Source: Solibaculum_A intestinale
GTDB taxonomy: Bacteria > Bacillota > Clostridia > Oscillospirales > Acutalibacteraceae
Length of the DNA: 59,164 nucleotides
Direction: 5' to 3'
Assembly (NCBI RefSeq): GCF_040096205.1
Contig: NZ_JBBMFD010000018.1
Span: 1-59,164 of the forward strand
This document shows, in pieces, positions 1 through 7,657 of this stretch. Both the position numbers and the translations under genes were made by a program. How positions within the stretch are numbered: position 1 is the stretch's first letter; each line of letters starts with the position of its first letter. The notes beneath the pieces were generated by a model that saw only the letters and a list, made by a program, of their open reading frames with translations, searched no databases and had not been told where the DNA came from.

Positions 1-440
1 CGGATACGTTCCGGCTCGGAGGACACGGCCGGGGGAGCTGAGGACGACGGGACGGCAGACGATGGCGGGGCCTGGCTGCTCGGCGCGGCGCTCGATGGGC
101 TGCCCTGGGATACCGGCGGCGTGGAGATCGGCGCCTGGTGGGAGGCGCTGCCTTGAGAGGACGCGTCGGGCGTGTCCGGCTCCGATGCGCTCGACTCCGG
201 TAAGTCGGAGCTGTCAAGGGCAGAGGAGTCGGGCAAGCTTGACGCATTCGGCAGGGACACGGCGGGCGGCAGCGACGGCAGGCTTGCGGTGGATGTAGGG
301 ATGGACGCCGCGTCGCTTTGCTCGCTATCATTTTGGCCGCCTGGTACCATTGCAATTATGATTATCAGCGCCGCAAATGCAACCAAAAAACCAAGAGATA
401 GTAAAATAGTCTTTTTACTTATTTTTTTCTTTTTATCCAT
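1..440 (-). CDS. Membrane-anchored protein with Ser/Pro-rich linker, C-terminus outside window
   Basis: The reading frame opens at an ATG at 440-438 and stays open to the window edge, so the C-terminal part is missing. Residues 1-11 are very Lys-rich (MDKKKKISKK) and are followed by one hydrophobic segment (about residues 12-33), giving a typical type II membrane anchor or uncleaved signal. The rest that can be read is a low-complexity Ser/Pro/Ala linker, as found between a membrane anchor and an extracytoplasmic domain. A GGGGTG motif lies 7 nt upstream of the ATG. The functional domain is not in the window, so no activity can be assigned. Confidence 0.7.
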   Translation of the reverse strand, partial: MDKKKKISKKTILLSLGFLVAFAALIIIIAMVPGGQNDSEQSDAASIPTSTASLPSLPPAVSLPNASSLPDSSALDSSDLPESSASEPDTPDASSQGSASHQAPISTPPVSQGSPSSAAPSSQAPPSSAVPSSSAPPAVSSEPERI

Positions 441-570
441 GTTTACACCCCGCGAAAAATGATAAATCAATATTATCATCATCCACGGCGCAGCAGACAA
501 AGTAAATAATGGTAATTAGGCGCTTGCAGACATACAAAACGGGATAACGACCAAATAACGACCAAATCAG

Positions 571-630
571 GAAAAGACAAAAAACAGCACCCCGGAAAAC
601 CTTGATTTTGCAAGGCTTTCCGGGGTGCTA
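571..630 (-). terminator. Intrinsic terminator after tRNA-Leu
   Basis: On the minus strand an almost perfect long hairpin (outer stem AGCACCCCGGAAA with its complement, 586-629) is followed by GTTTTTTGTCTTTT. It lies 3 nt beyond the tRNA-Leu CCA end and would end that transcript. Confidence 0.85.
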
Positions 631-632
631 TC

Positions 633-717
633 TGGTGCGAGAGACGGGACTTGAACCCGTACGCCATAAGACACACGCCCCTCAAACGTGCCTGTCTGCC
701 AGTTCCAGCACTCTCGC
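633..717 (-). tRNA. tRNA-Leu (anticodon GAG)
   Basis: The minus strand folds into a class II tRNA. The acceptor stem is GCGAGAG/CTCTCGC, the anticodon stem is CACGT/GCGTG with loop TTGAGGG (anticodon GAG, reading CTC/CTT), there is a long variable arm, and the T arm is ACGGG-TTCAAGT-CCCGT. The 3' CCA is encoded at 633-635. It is a single gene with its own promoter and terminator. Confidence 0.95.
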
Positions 718-732
718 GGGTCAACAGACGTT

Positions 733-761
733 ATTATAGCGTAATCCCCAACCGTTGTCAA
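733..761 (-). promoter_or_regulatory. Sigma-A promoter of tRNA-Leu
   Basis: On the minus strand TTGACA (761-756) and TATAAT (738-733) are separated by 17 nt, a full consensus promoter. The -35 hexamer overlaps the last codons and stop of nth, so tRNA transcription starts inside the end of that gene. Confidence 0.85.
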
Positions 762-1426
762 CCGGTTTTTTTCGTTTTATTCCGCGCGGTTACGACCGGT
801 TTTCCGAAGGATTTACACACCTCTTTGAGCACGCAGACCTCGCAGTTCGGATGGCGCGCGTCACAGACCGCCCGTCCGTGGAGCACAAGCCTGTGGCAAA
901 ACCGGGTGGATTCTTCCGGCGGCAAAAGGGCGCGCAGTTCCTTTTCCACCTTGGCTGGGTCCTTGGTGTCGCAAAGGCCGATGCGGTTGGACAGACGAAT
1001 GCAGTGGGTATCTGCGATGACCGCTGGTTTCCCGAACACCTCGCCCACCACCAAATTGGCGGTTTTCCGGCCCACGCCCGGAAGCTTTACGAGTTCTTCC
1101 ACCGTATCGGGAATCACGCCGCCGTATTCGCTTTGCAGCTTCTGGCACATCGCCACGATATCCCTGGCCTTGGTCTTGTAAAGACCGCAGGGATGCACGA
1201 TTTCCTCCACTTCGGAAAGATCCGCGTTTGCGAAGGCCTCCAGGGTAGGATACTTGGTAAAGAGCACCGGTGTGACTAGGTTGACCCTGGCGTCGGTACA
1301 TTGGGCGGACAGACGGGTGGCAATCAGAAGCTCCAAGGGATTCTTTACGGTAAGGGAACACAGCGCGTCGGGATATTCCTGCTTAAGCAGATCCACCGCC
1401 GCCAAAGCCCGTTGCTTTTTTGTCAT
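758..1426 (-). CDS. nth: Endonuclease III (DNA glycosylase/AP lyase)
   Basis: This 222-residue protein is a base-excision repair enzyme that removes oxidised pyrimidines and cleaves the abasic site. Visible signatures are LSAQCTDARVN (residues 40-50), the helix-hairpin-helix LPGVGRKTANLVV (115-127) with catalytic Lys121, and catalytic Asp139 in IADTHC. A 4Fe-4S ligand set has the family spacing C188-x6-C195-x2-C198-x5-C204. Length matches the family. It is encoded alone on the minus strand, with its 3' end overlapping the tRNA-Leu promoter. The ATG at 1426 is preceded by GAGGTGATCG, a good ribosome binding site. Confidence 0.96.
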   Translation of the reverse strand: MTKKQRALAAVDLLKQEYPDALCSLTVKNPLELLIATRLSAQCTDARVNLVTPVLFTKYPTLEAFANADLSEVEEIVHPCGLYKTKARDIVAMCQKLQSEYGGVIPDTVEELVKLPGVGRKTANLVVGEVFGKPAVIADTHCIRLSNRIGLCDTKDPAKVEKELRALLPPEESTRFCHRLVLHGRAVCDARHPNCEVCVLKEVCKSFGKPVVTARNKTKKTG

Positions 1427-1531
1427 TGACGATCACCTCACCCGCATTTTAGCACGCTTTTTTCCCAAAAGGAAGAGGAAAATCACAAAATGGAGGAAAT
1501 TAGTATAACTTGCTGAAAAGTGATTCAGGTG

Positions 1532-1560
1532 TTGCCCTGCCTGGCGCAATTTGCTATAAT
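1532..1560 (+). promoter_or_regulatory. Promoter of the thyX-tmk operon
   Basis: TTGCCC (1532-1537) and TATAAT (1555-1560) are spaced by 17 nt, and a TG dinucleotide just before the -10 makes it an extended -10 promoter. It lies about 55 nt before the thyX start and no other gene intervenes. Confidence 0.75.
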
Positions 1561-1615
1561 AAACAGACATTCGATTTTCCTATGACGCGCGAGGCTACGC
1601 GCAGGAGGTCCTTCT

Positions 1616-2404
1616 ATGCCCCAGGTAAAACCAAAGGTCACCCTGATTTCCCATACTCCTGACCCGGAACGCACGGTGGCGGCGGCCGCTCGCCTTTGCT
1701 ACTCGCCCGCCCATCTCGACCAAGTGTTTGACGATATGACGCCTGAAAAGGCCGCCGGGTTTGTGGACATGCTCTCGGAAATCGGGCATCAGTCCCCCAT
1801 TGAGCACGCTTCCTTTACCTTCGGCATCGAAGGCGTGTCCCGTGCGCTGCTCACCCAGATCACCCGCCACCGCATCGCTTCCTTCAGCGTGCAGAGCCAG
1901 CGGTATGTGGTGGAGGACGGGTTTGACTATGTGATCCCTCCCGAAATTGAGAAGGAGGAGCGGGCCAAGGCGCTTTTCATCGAGGCGATGGGCCGTGCCC
2001 AGGAGGCTTACAGCACGCTGCAAAAGCAGCTGGCACACGTGCACGAGGCGGCGCTGATTGCCGAAGGAGCCGATCCGAAAAAAGCAAGAGCCGCCGCTCA
2101 GAAAAAGGCGGCGGAGGACGCGCGCTTTGTCTTACCCAACGCCTGTGACACCAAGATGGTGGTGACCATGAACGCCAGAAGCCTCTATAACTTCTTTTCC
2201 CTGCGCTGCTGCAACCGGGCCCAGTGGGAAATCCGGGAGGTAGCCGGGCAGATGCTGGCGCTTACGCGCAAAGTGGCGCCTCATCTTTTTGCAAAAGCCG
2301 GGCCGCCCTGCGTGGCGGGTCCCTGCACGGAAGGCAAAATGACCTGCGGCAAGGCGGAAGAAGTGCGCAAACGGTTTTCGGCATTGGGAGGCGACGCGAC
2401 ATGA
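1616..2404 (+). CDS. thyX: Flavin-dependent thymidylate synthase ThyX
   Basis: The 262-residue protein makes dTMP from dUMP using FAD, NADPH and methylene-THF. The ThyX signature RHRxxSxxxxSxR is present as RHRIASFSVQSQR (residues 84-96), and the N-terminal region (CYSPAHL, GHQSPIEHASFTF) is typical. A strong AGGAGGT lies 8 nt before the ATG. The stop overlaps the tmk start (ATGA), so the two steps dUMP to dTMP to dTDP are translationally coupled. The 5-formyl-THF cyclo-ligase further down the same strand fits a folate/thymidylate theme. Confidence 0.95.
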   Translation: MPQVKPKVTLISHTPDPERTVAAAARLCYSPAHLDQVFDDMTPEKAAGFVDMLSEIGHQSPIEHASFTFGIEGVSRALLTQITRHRIASFSVQSQRYVVEDGFDYVIPPEIEKEERAKALFIEAMGRAQEAYSTLQKQLAHVHEAALIAEGADPKKARAAAQKKAAEDARFVLPNACDTKMVVTMNARSLYNFFSLRCCNRAQWEIREVAGQMLALTRKVAPHLFAKAGPPCVAGPCTEGKMTCGKAEEVRKRFSALGGDAT

Positions 2405-3075
2405 GAGGGCTGCTGGTGCTGGAAGGCCTGGACGGCAGTGGAAAATCCACCCAATTTGCATGTTTGCTCGAACGGCTTCGTTCGGAGGGGTATACTAGCA
2501 AAGGAATTTCCTTTCCCGACTATAAGGAGGAATCGTCGGCGCTGGTGCGCATGTATTTGGACGGGGAATTTGGTTCGGATGCGGACAGCGTCAACGCTTA
2601 CGCAGCCTCCAGCTTTTATGCAGTGGACCGGTACGCCAGCTTTAAAAGGCACTGGCAGGCGGATTACGAGGCAGGAACGCTGATTGTCGCCGCCCGGTAT
2701 GTCACCTCCAACGCTATCTATCAGATGGCGAAGCTCCCAAAAGAAGAATGGGAAGAGTATCTTTCCTGGCTTTTTGATTATGAATACAATCGCCTAGGGC
2801 TCCCCCGGCCGGATTGCGTGGTGTTTCTGGACATGCCGCCGCAGGTTTCCCAGAAGCTGCTTTTAAAGCGCTACGGCGGCGATGAAAGCCGCAAGGACGT
2901 CCACGAGCGGGACGAAGCCTACCTGCTGCGCTGCAGAGAGGCGGCGCTGTTCGCGGCCAACGCGCTTTCCTGGACGGTGATCTCCTGCGCCCAGGAAGAG
3001 GGACCAAGACCGGTGGCGCAGATTCATGAAGATATCTTTCAAGTATTTCGCGAACGATTGGAATCGAGGGAATAA
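2401..3075 (+). CDS. tmk: Thymidylate kinase
   Basis: The 224-residue P-loop kinase phosphorylates dTMP. The Walker A motif GLDGSGKST is at residues 9-17, and the DRYASFKRHW and ARYVTSNAIYQ segments correspond to the DRY/LID-type substrate regions. A longer open frame begins upstream inside thyX, but ATG 2401 is chosen because the P-loop then lies at the usual distance from the N-terminus and the ATG overlaps the thyX stop as ATGA. It belongs to a rightward operon that continues to about 6010. Confidence 0.94.
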   Translation: MRGLLVLEGLDGSGKSTQFACLLERLRSEGYTSKGISFPDYKEESSALVRMYLDGEFGSDADSVNAYAASSFYAVDRYASFKRHWQADYEAGTLIVAARYVTSNAIYQMAKLPKEEWEEYLSWLFDYEYNRLGLPRPDCVVFLDMPPQVSQKLLLKRYGGDESRKDVHERDEAYLLRCREAALFAANALSWTVISCAQEEGPRPVAQIHEDIFQVFRERLESRE

Positions 3076-3082
3076 TACATTG

Positions 3083-3988
3083 ATGCAACAAGTATTGCTG
3101 GATTTTAAAGAACCGACCATTTCCGACCGGGACTGGGTGACCGAACTCACGTCTTATGCAAACTTCAACAATTCCGAGTACAGCTTCGGCAGCACCTACA
3201 TGTGGCGCCGGTACATTAATAAACGGATCACCCGGTATAAGGACTTTTTTCTGGCCAGGGCCTGCCTGCGGCAATGCGCCTATCTCTTCCCAGCAGGAAA
3301 GGGAGACGTGCGGGAGGCCATCGAGCTATTGCGGGCGGACGCGGAGGAAAACGACCAGCCTTTGCGGTTTTATTCGGTAACGCCCGAAATCCGCCGTCAG
3401 CTGGACGAATTGTATCCGGGCCAGTTTGAATACGAGGACTGCCGGTACGCCTACGACTACGTGTACGAAAGCAGCGACCTGATTTCTCTTTCCGGGCGCA
3501 AGTACCACGGCAAACGCAACCACATCTCCCGGTTCGACCAGGATAATCCCAATTGGACCTATGAGGACATCGACCATCACAACCTGTGTGACTGCTGGGA
3601 TATGTTTGAGGAATGGCTGCAGGAGGACAAAAACGGGTCTTCCAGCTACGACGACGAGATGCTTGCCCTGCGGGACACCTTGGATTATTTTGACGAGCTG
3701 GGAATGCAGGGCGGCCTTCTGCGGGTGGGCGGCAAGGTGATTGCCTTCACCATCGGCGAACCGCTGACCGACGACTGCTTTGATCTGCATTTTGAAAAAG
3801 CCTTTTCCGCCATCCAGGGAGCGTATCCCAAAATCAACCAGGTGTTCGCCCAAAAGCGCCTGTCCGGGTACCGGTACATCAACCGGGAGGAGGACATGGG
3901 CATCGAAGGGCTCAGACGGGCAAAGCTTTCCTACCAGCCAGCCTTTTTGGTGGAAAAATCTTATGCTGTGTGGAAGGACGAGGAATGA
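3083..3988 (+). CDS. DUF2156-family acyltransferase-like protein
   Basis: This 301-residue protein resembles the DUF2156 family, a GNAT-fold group related to the C-terminal domain of aminoacyl-phosphatidylglycerol synthases (MprF). The match rests on the overall pattern: SEYSFGSTYMWRRY near the N-terminus, GRKYHGKRNHISRF in the middle and FDLHFEKAF...YPKINQVFA near the end. Its substrate is unknown. GAGGGA lies upstream and the start is taken as ATG 3083; a TTG one codon earlier is possible. The stop overlaps the next GNAT gene (ATGA). Confidence 0.8.
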   Translation: MQQVLLDFKEPTISDRDWVTELTSYANFNNSEYSFGSTYMWRRYINKRITRYKDFFLARACLRQCAYLFPAGKGDVREAIELLRADAEENDQPLRFYSVTPEIRRQLDELYPGQFEYEDCRYAYDYVYESSDLISLSGRKYHGKRNHISRFDQDNPNWTYEDIDHHNLCDCWDMFEEWLQEDKNGSSSYDDEMLALRDTLDYFDELGMQGGLLRVGGKVIAFTIGEPLTDDCFDLHFEKAFSAIQGAYPKINQVFAQKRLSGYRYINREEDMGIEGLRRAKLSYQPAFLVEKSYAVWKDEE

Positions 3989-4848
3989 GAACGCGGATTG
4001 ACAAGGAGAACGCTCCCAAGCTGCAAGCGCTGTGGGAGCAGGTCTTTGGGGACAAGGCGGAAGCAATCGCCTTGTTTTTGAATGGCTGCAAGGCTTTGGC
4101 GGACGTTTACGTCTATGAGCAAGGCGGTGAGATCGCGTCGGCCCTTTACGTGCTGCCCGCTTCTATGGCCCTTGGCGGGACGTGGACCCATGCTGGATAC
4201 ATCTATGCGGCGGCCACCCTGCCCCAGGCTCGGGGGCAGGGAATCATGTCCCGCCTGTTAAAAGAAGCGGCCGACGGGGCTGCCAAGGACGGGATTTCTT
4301 TTCTGACGCTTCGCCCGGCAAACCCGCCTTTATTTGACTATTACGCGAAACACGGGTATGATACCATATATAAAGCAGCTTCCCACGTCTTTTCCAAGGA
4401 AGGTCTCGAGGCGATTTCCGTCCCGGGCGGCAAGACGGCAAAGGCAACACCGGCCTTTGTAAGCGGGGCGCTCAAAGACGCGTTTGCAGGCAGACCCGGC
4501 TCCCTTTTGTGGGAAGCGGATATGCTCTCCTACCAGCTTGCCATCCACGCCTATTACGGCGGCAAGGCGGTGGCGGCGGATACCCCCGCCGGGAAAACAG
4601 CGGCCCTTTATTTCGAGGAGCAGGACCAGATTACCTGTCTCGACCCCATTGCAAACAGAGAAAGCTTTCCTTATCTGTGCGAGGTTCTGGGGCGGGAAAC
4701 GGGAGGCAAACCAATCCAGATGCGCCTGCCGGTGGGTCTTTTGTACGGAGAAACGCAAACAGACCTGGAGCCGGTGGGAATGGCTTGTCCCATCACCGGG
4801 TCGCTTTCGCAGATGAAGGATGCGTTTTTGCCCCTGACCATGGAATAA
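3985..4848 (+). CDS. GNAT-family N-acetyltransferase
   Basis: The 287-residue protein has a GNAT core at about residues 60-130. AAATLPQARGQGIMSRLL supplies the acetyl-CoA pyrophosphate-binding Q/RxxGxG/A loop (RGQGIM), and RPANPPLFDYYAKHGY is the usual C-terminal part of that core. About 150 extra residues follow, as in larger Eis-like acetyltransferases. The acceptor is unknown. Translation is coupled to the upstream DUF2156 gene through ATGA, so two predicted acyl/acetyl-transferases are made together. Confidence 0.82.
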   Translation: MRTRIDKENAPKLQALWEQVFGDKAEAIALFLNGCKALADVYVYEQGGEIASALYVLPASMALGGTWTHAGYIYAAATLPQARGQGIMSRLLKEAADGAAKDGISFLTLRPANPPLFDYYAKHGYDTIYKAASHVFSKEGLEAISVPGGKTAKATPAFVSGALKDAFAGRPGSLLWEADMLSYQLAIHAYYGGKAVAADTPAGKTAALYFEEQDQITCLDPIANRESFPYLCEVLGRETGGKPIQMRLPVGLLYGETQTDLEPVGMACPITGSLSQMKDAFLPLTME

Positions 4849-4883
4849 ACAGGCATTTGTGTGTGACAAACGGAGGTTTCGAA

Positions 4884-5423
4884 ATGGTATATGTATTTTT
4901 AGCCAACGGGTTTGAGGAAATGGAAGCCATCGCTCCCATTGATTTGCTGCGCCGAGCCGGCGTGGACGTGACCACGGTGGGCGTAGGCGCCACGGCGGTG
5001 CGGGGTTCCCACGGCATTGTACTGGCGGCGGACACGCTGGATTCGTCGGCTATGCCCGACGACCTGGAGGCGGTGGTGCTTCCGGGCGGGATGCCGGGTA
5101 CGCTGAACCTGGAACATTCCCCGGTGGTACAGAAATTCATTGACCATGCGGTGGAAAAAGGCGCGATTGTGGCGGCAATCTGCGCGGCACCCTCCATTCT
5201 TGGACACAAGGGCCTGTTAAAGGGCAGAAAAGCCGTTTGCTATGAAGGATTTGAAGGGGAACTGGAAGGCGCCAGCGTGGGATCTGAACCGGTGGCGGTG
5301 GACGGGCCGTTCATCACTTCAAGAGGTGCAGGAACGGCGACTCAGTTTGCGCTTGCCTTGCTTGCAGCGCTGAGGGGAGAAGGGGCCGCAGACAAGGTGC
5401 GCGGTTCCATTCTGTGCCCGTAA
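4884..5423 (+). CDS. DJ-1/PfpI family protein
   Basis: This 179-residue protein belongs to the DJ-1/ThiJ/PfpI superfamily. The start MVYVFLANGFEEMEAIAPID, the VVLPGGMPG elbow and the nucleophile Cys100 in AAICAAPSILG are characteristic, as is the late ITSRGAGTA segment. Members act as deglycase/glyoxalase-like or chaperone proteins, and the role here cannot be set from sequence. The ATG is preceded by CGGAGG at good spacing. The stop overlaps the GTG start of the next gene. Confidence 0.92.
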   Translation: MVYVFLANGFEEMEAIAPIDLLRRAGVDVTTVGVGATAVRGSHGIVLAADTLDSSAMPDDLEAVVLPGGMPGTLNLEHSPVVQKFIDHAVEKGAIVAAICAAPSILGHKGLLKGRKAVCYEGFEGELEGASVGSEPVAVDGPFITSRGAGTATQFALALLAALRGEGAADKVRGSILCP

Positions 5424-6010
5424 CCGATATCCGGGTGTTCAAGACGGAGCTTCGCCGCCGGTTTCGGGAGCTTCGCACGGGCATGCCGGAGGACGAGAAA
5501 AAAAGCAGGGACGCCCGCATCCGAAAGCGGGTGCAGGCGCTTTATCAGTATAAGCGGGAGAAGGTCCTCCTTCTTTATATTTCCACTGCCATTGAGGTGG
5601 ACACCATCGGCATCCTAAAGGAAGCCCTGGCCGCAGGCAAACGGGTGGCGGCTCCCAGGTGCGTGCCGGGGACGAGAGAGATGGATTTTTACTTTATCCG
5701 TTCCTTGTCCGATTTGGAGCCGGGCACCTTCGGCGTGCTCGAGCCGATTGTGGACCGGTGTGAGAAAATGACCGATTTTTCCCGGGGCCTTTGCATTGTG
5801 CCGGGGCTTGGGTTTGACCATACCGGCTTTCGCCTAGGCTATGGGAAAGGCTACTACGACCGGTTTCTTTCCCGTTTTCAGGGAACCACGGTGGGCATCT
5901 GCTACCGCAGCTGCGTGCAGCGGCGGCTGCCCCACGGCCGGTACGACAAATGGGTGGACATTCTTGTAACCGAGGATTACACTAGGCGCACCCACGTGCA
6001 TGTGCAATAA
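5414..6010 (+). CDS. 5-formyltetrahydrofolate cyclo-ligase
   Basis: The 198-residue enzyme converts 5-formyl-THF to 5,10-methenyl-THF with ATP. Support comes from the basic N-terminal ELRRRFRELR, the central LGFDHTGFRLGYGKGYYDRF (GYGKGYYD is the family hallmark) and the C-terminal WVDILVTED. It starts at GTG 5414 inside the end of the DJ-1 gene, a 10-nt overlap. As the last gene of the thyX-tmk operon it can feed folates back towards the ThyX methyl donor. Confidence 0.93.
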   Translation: MPVTDIRVFKTELRRRFRELRTGMPEDEKKSRDARIRKRVQALYQYKREKVLLLYISTAIEVDTIGILKEALAAGKRVAAPRCVPGTREMDFYFIRSLSDLEPGTFGVLEPIVDRCEKMTDFSRGLCIVPGLGFDHTGFRLGYGKGYYDRFLSRFQGTTVGICYRSCVQRRLPHGRYDKWVDILVTEDYTRRTHVHVQ

Positions 6011-6016
6011 GGAAAG

Positions 6017-6055
6017 AGGGCGCTTCCCTTCAGGGAAACACCCCTTGTCCGTTTT
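6017..6055 (-). terminator. Terminator after the Cys-rich peptide gene
   Basis: On the minus strand a roughly 12-bp stem with G-T wobbles (GGGTGTTTCCC, TGAA loop, GGGAAGCGCCC) is followed by TCTTTCCTT. The wobbles become A-C mismatches on the plus strand, so it is oriented for the leftward gene at 6072-6155. Confidence 0.6.
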
Positions 6056-6071
6056 CTTTATGTTACCCGCG

Positions 6072-6155
6072 TCAGCAGCCGCAACCGCAGCACAGCAGCA
6101 GGAGCAACACAATCCAAATCCAACAGCAATTGTTGGCTCCACCGTTGCAGCACAT
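6072..6155 (-). CDS. 27-residue Cys-rich single-pass membrane peptide
   Basis: A very short frame encodes MCCNGGANNCC, then a hydrophobic run WIWIVLLLLL, then CCGCGC. Eight of 27 residues are Cys, placed on both sides of one membrane segment. It is a credible gene: GAGGTG lies 6 nt before the ATG and a wobble-specific terminator follows on the same strand. A longer in-frame ATG upstream has no ribosome binding site. It resembles small Cys-rich hydrophobic peptides seen in Clostridia, whose role is not established. Metal or redox binding, or spore association, are only guesses. Confidence 0.65.
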   Translation of the reverse strand: MCCNGGANNCCWIWIVLLLLLCCGCGC

Positions 6156-6343
6156 ACTTGTCACCTCACTTTTGCTCCCCTGTTTTACAACCGGGGACTC
6201 TATTTCAGTATACGCATTTCCTTTTCGAGAAGTGACGGCTCTATCCGCGCGCCGAAAGCCGGCGGGCGTTTTCGATAAAGCAGGCCTTTCATGAAACCTA
6301 TTTGGCGGCGCCGACCGACCCCGCCACAACAGGAGGTACGTAC

Positions 6344-7657
6344 ATGAACGAAAATCCGAACTATCCTGCAGACGACAAGGATATCCCCGTCGATCTGCCC
6401 AAGGATCCCGAGATCCCCGCCGAGCCGCTCTTTGAGCCGATGGACAATCCGCCGGAATTCAAGGTAAACATAAAAGAGGACTCCGGTGATGATATGACCG
6501 ACCTGTTCGAGCTGGCGAGCGAGGATGACGAGGGGGAGACACCCGACGTGAATACGGCAAACGGTCCGGTAAAAAAGAAGCTCGACGGCAATAAAAAGAA
6601 AAAAGAGAACCGACTGCTGTACGGCGGCTGCGCCAAATCGCTGATTTATGCGGTGGTTATCATCGGCGTTTCCCTGCTTCTTTCCTTTGTGCTCCTTTTG
6701 GGAATCAACGATATGGTGGGTCTGGTAAAGCCCAACGCCGAGGTGACCGTCACCATTCCGGAAGGAGCCACCACCGACCAGGTGGTGCAGATCATCAAGG
6801 ACAGCGGCGCGGTCAGCCAGCCGCTCTTTTTCAAGCTGTACATGAGTTTGACGAAATCCACGGAGAAAATCGAGCCGGGCGAGTACACCATCAACACCAA
6901 CTACGACTATATGCGCATTATTTCCAGCCTGAAGGGGGCCGGGGCCACCTATGAAACGGTGGAACTGAATTTCCCTGAAGGCTTTACCCTGGAACAGATT
7001 GTGGACCGGCTGGTGGAAAACGGCGTCAACACCCGGGAAGCATTGATGAATTCGCTGCAGAATACCGAATTTGAATACGACTTGGTCAAGGATATCCCCA
7101 CCGACGATCCGGACCGGCTGACCAAGCTGGAAGGCTACCTTTTCCCGGACACGTATGAGTTCTACAAGGGAGAAGCGCCCGACAGCGTCATCGGCAAGTT
7201 CCTGGCCAACACCGAAAAGAAAATCACGGCGGAAATGCGTGAGCAGGCAAAGGCGTCTGGCATGACCGTGGATGAGCTTCTCACTCTCGCGTCGGTCATT
7301 CAGGAGGAATCGGGCGAATACGAGCAGATGCTCAAAATTTCTTCCGTCTTCCACAACCGGCTTAACAGCCGGGAATTCCCCCGTCTGGAGTCCGACCCCA
7401 CCACCGAATACGCCCAGGCCCACAATGCCCCCGCCTACGACACCTATCAGGTGGCGGGCCTGATGCCCGGTCCCATCTGTAATCCCGGCATTGAGGCTAT
7501 TCTGGCGGCTCTGTCGCCGGACAATACCAATTACCTCTTCTTTGTCACCGACCTGAAAGGCAATTACTATTACGCCACCACCTATAACGCCCATCTGAAA
7601 AATATACAGACGGCGGAAGCTGTCGACAATGAGGTTAAGGCATCCAGTGGACAATAA
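6344..7657 (+). CDS. mltG: Endolytic peptidoglycan transglycosylase MltG (YceG-like)
   Basis: The 437-residue protein cleaves nascent glycan strands at the membrane and is thought to set glycan chain ends. Residues 1-95 form an acidic then Lys-rich cytoplasmic region, 99-121 are a membrane helix, a LysM-like region (VTIPEGATTDQVVQIIKDSG) follows, and the YceG catalytic domain extends to the end. The catalytic signature is ASVIQEESG with conserved Glu near residue 321. The ATG at 6344 has AGGAGGT at good spacing. The stop overlaps the start of the U32 peptidase gene, a common clostridial pairing. Confidence 0.94.
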   Translation: MNENPNYPADDKDIPVDLPKDPEIPAEPLFEPMDNPPEFKVNIKEDSGDDMTDLFELASEDDEGETPDVNTANGPVKKKLDGNKKKKENRLLYGGCAKSLIYAVVIIGVSLLLSFVLLLGINDMVGLVKPNAEVTVTIPEGATTDQVVQIIKDSGAVSQPLFFKLYMSLTKSTEKIEPGEYTINTNYDYMRIISSLKGAGATYETVELNFPEGFTLEQIVDRLVENGVNTREALMNSLQNTEFEYDLVKDIPTDDPDRLTKLEGYLFPDTYEFYKGEAPDSVIGKFLANTEKKITAEMREQAKASGMTVDELLTLASVIQEESGEYEQMLKISSVFHNRLNSREFPRLESDPTTEYAQAHNAPAYDTYQVAGLMPGPICNPGIEAILAALSPDNTNYLFFVTDLKGNYYYATTYNAHLKNIQTAEAVDNEVKASSGQ

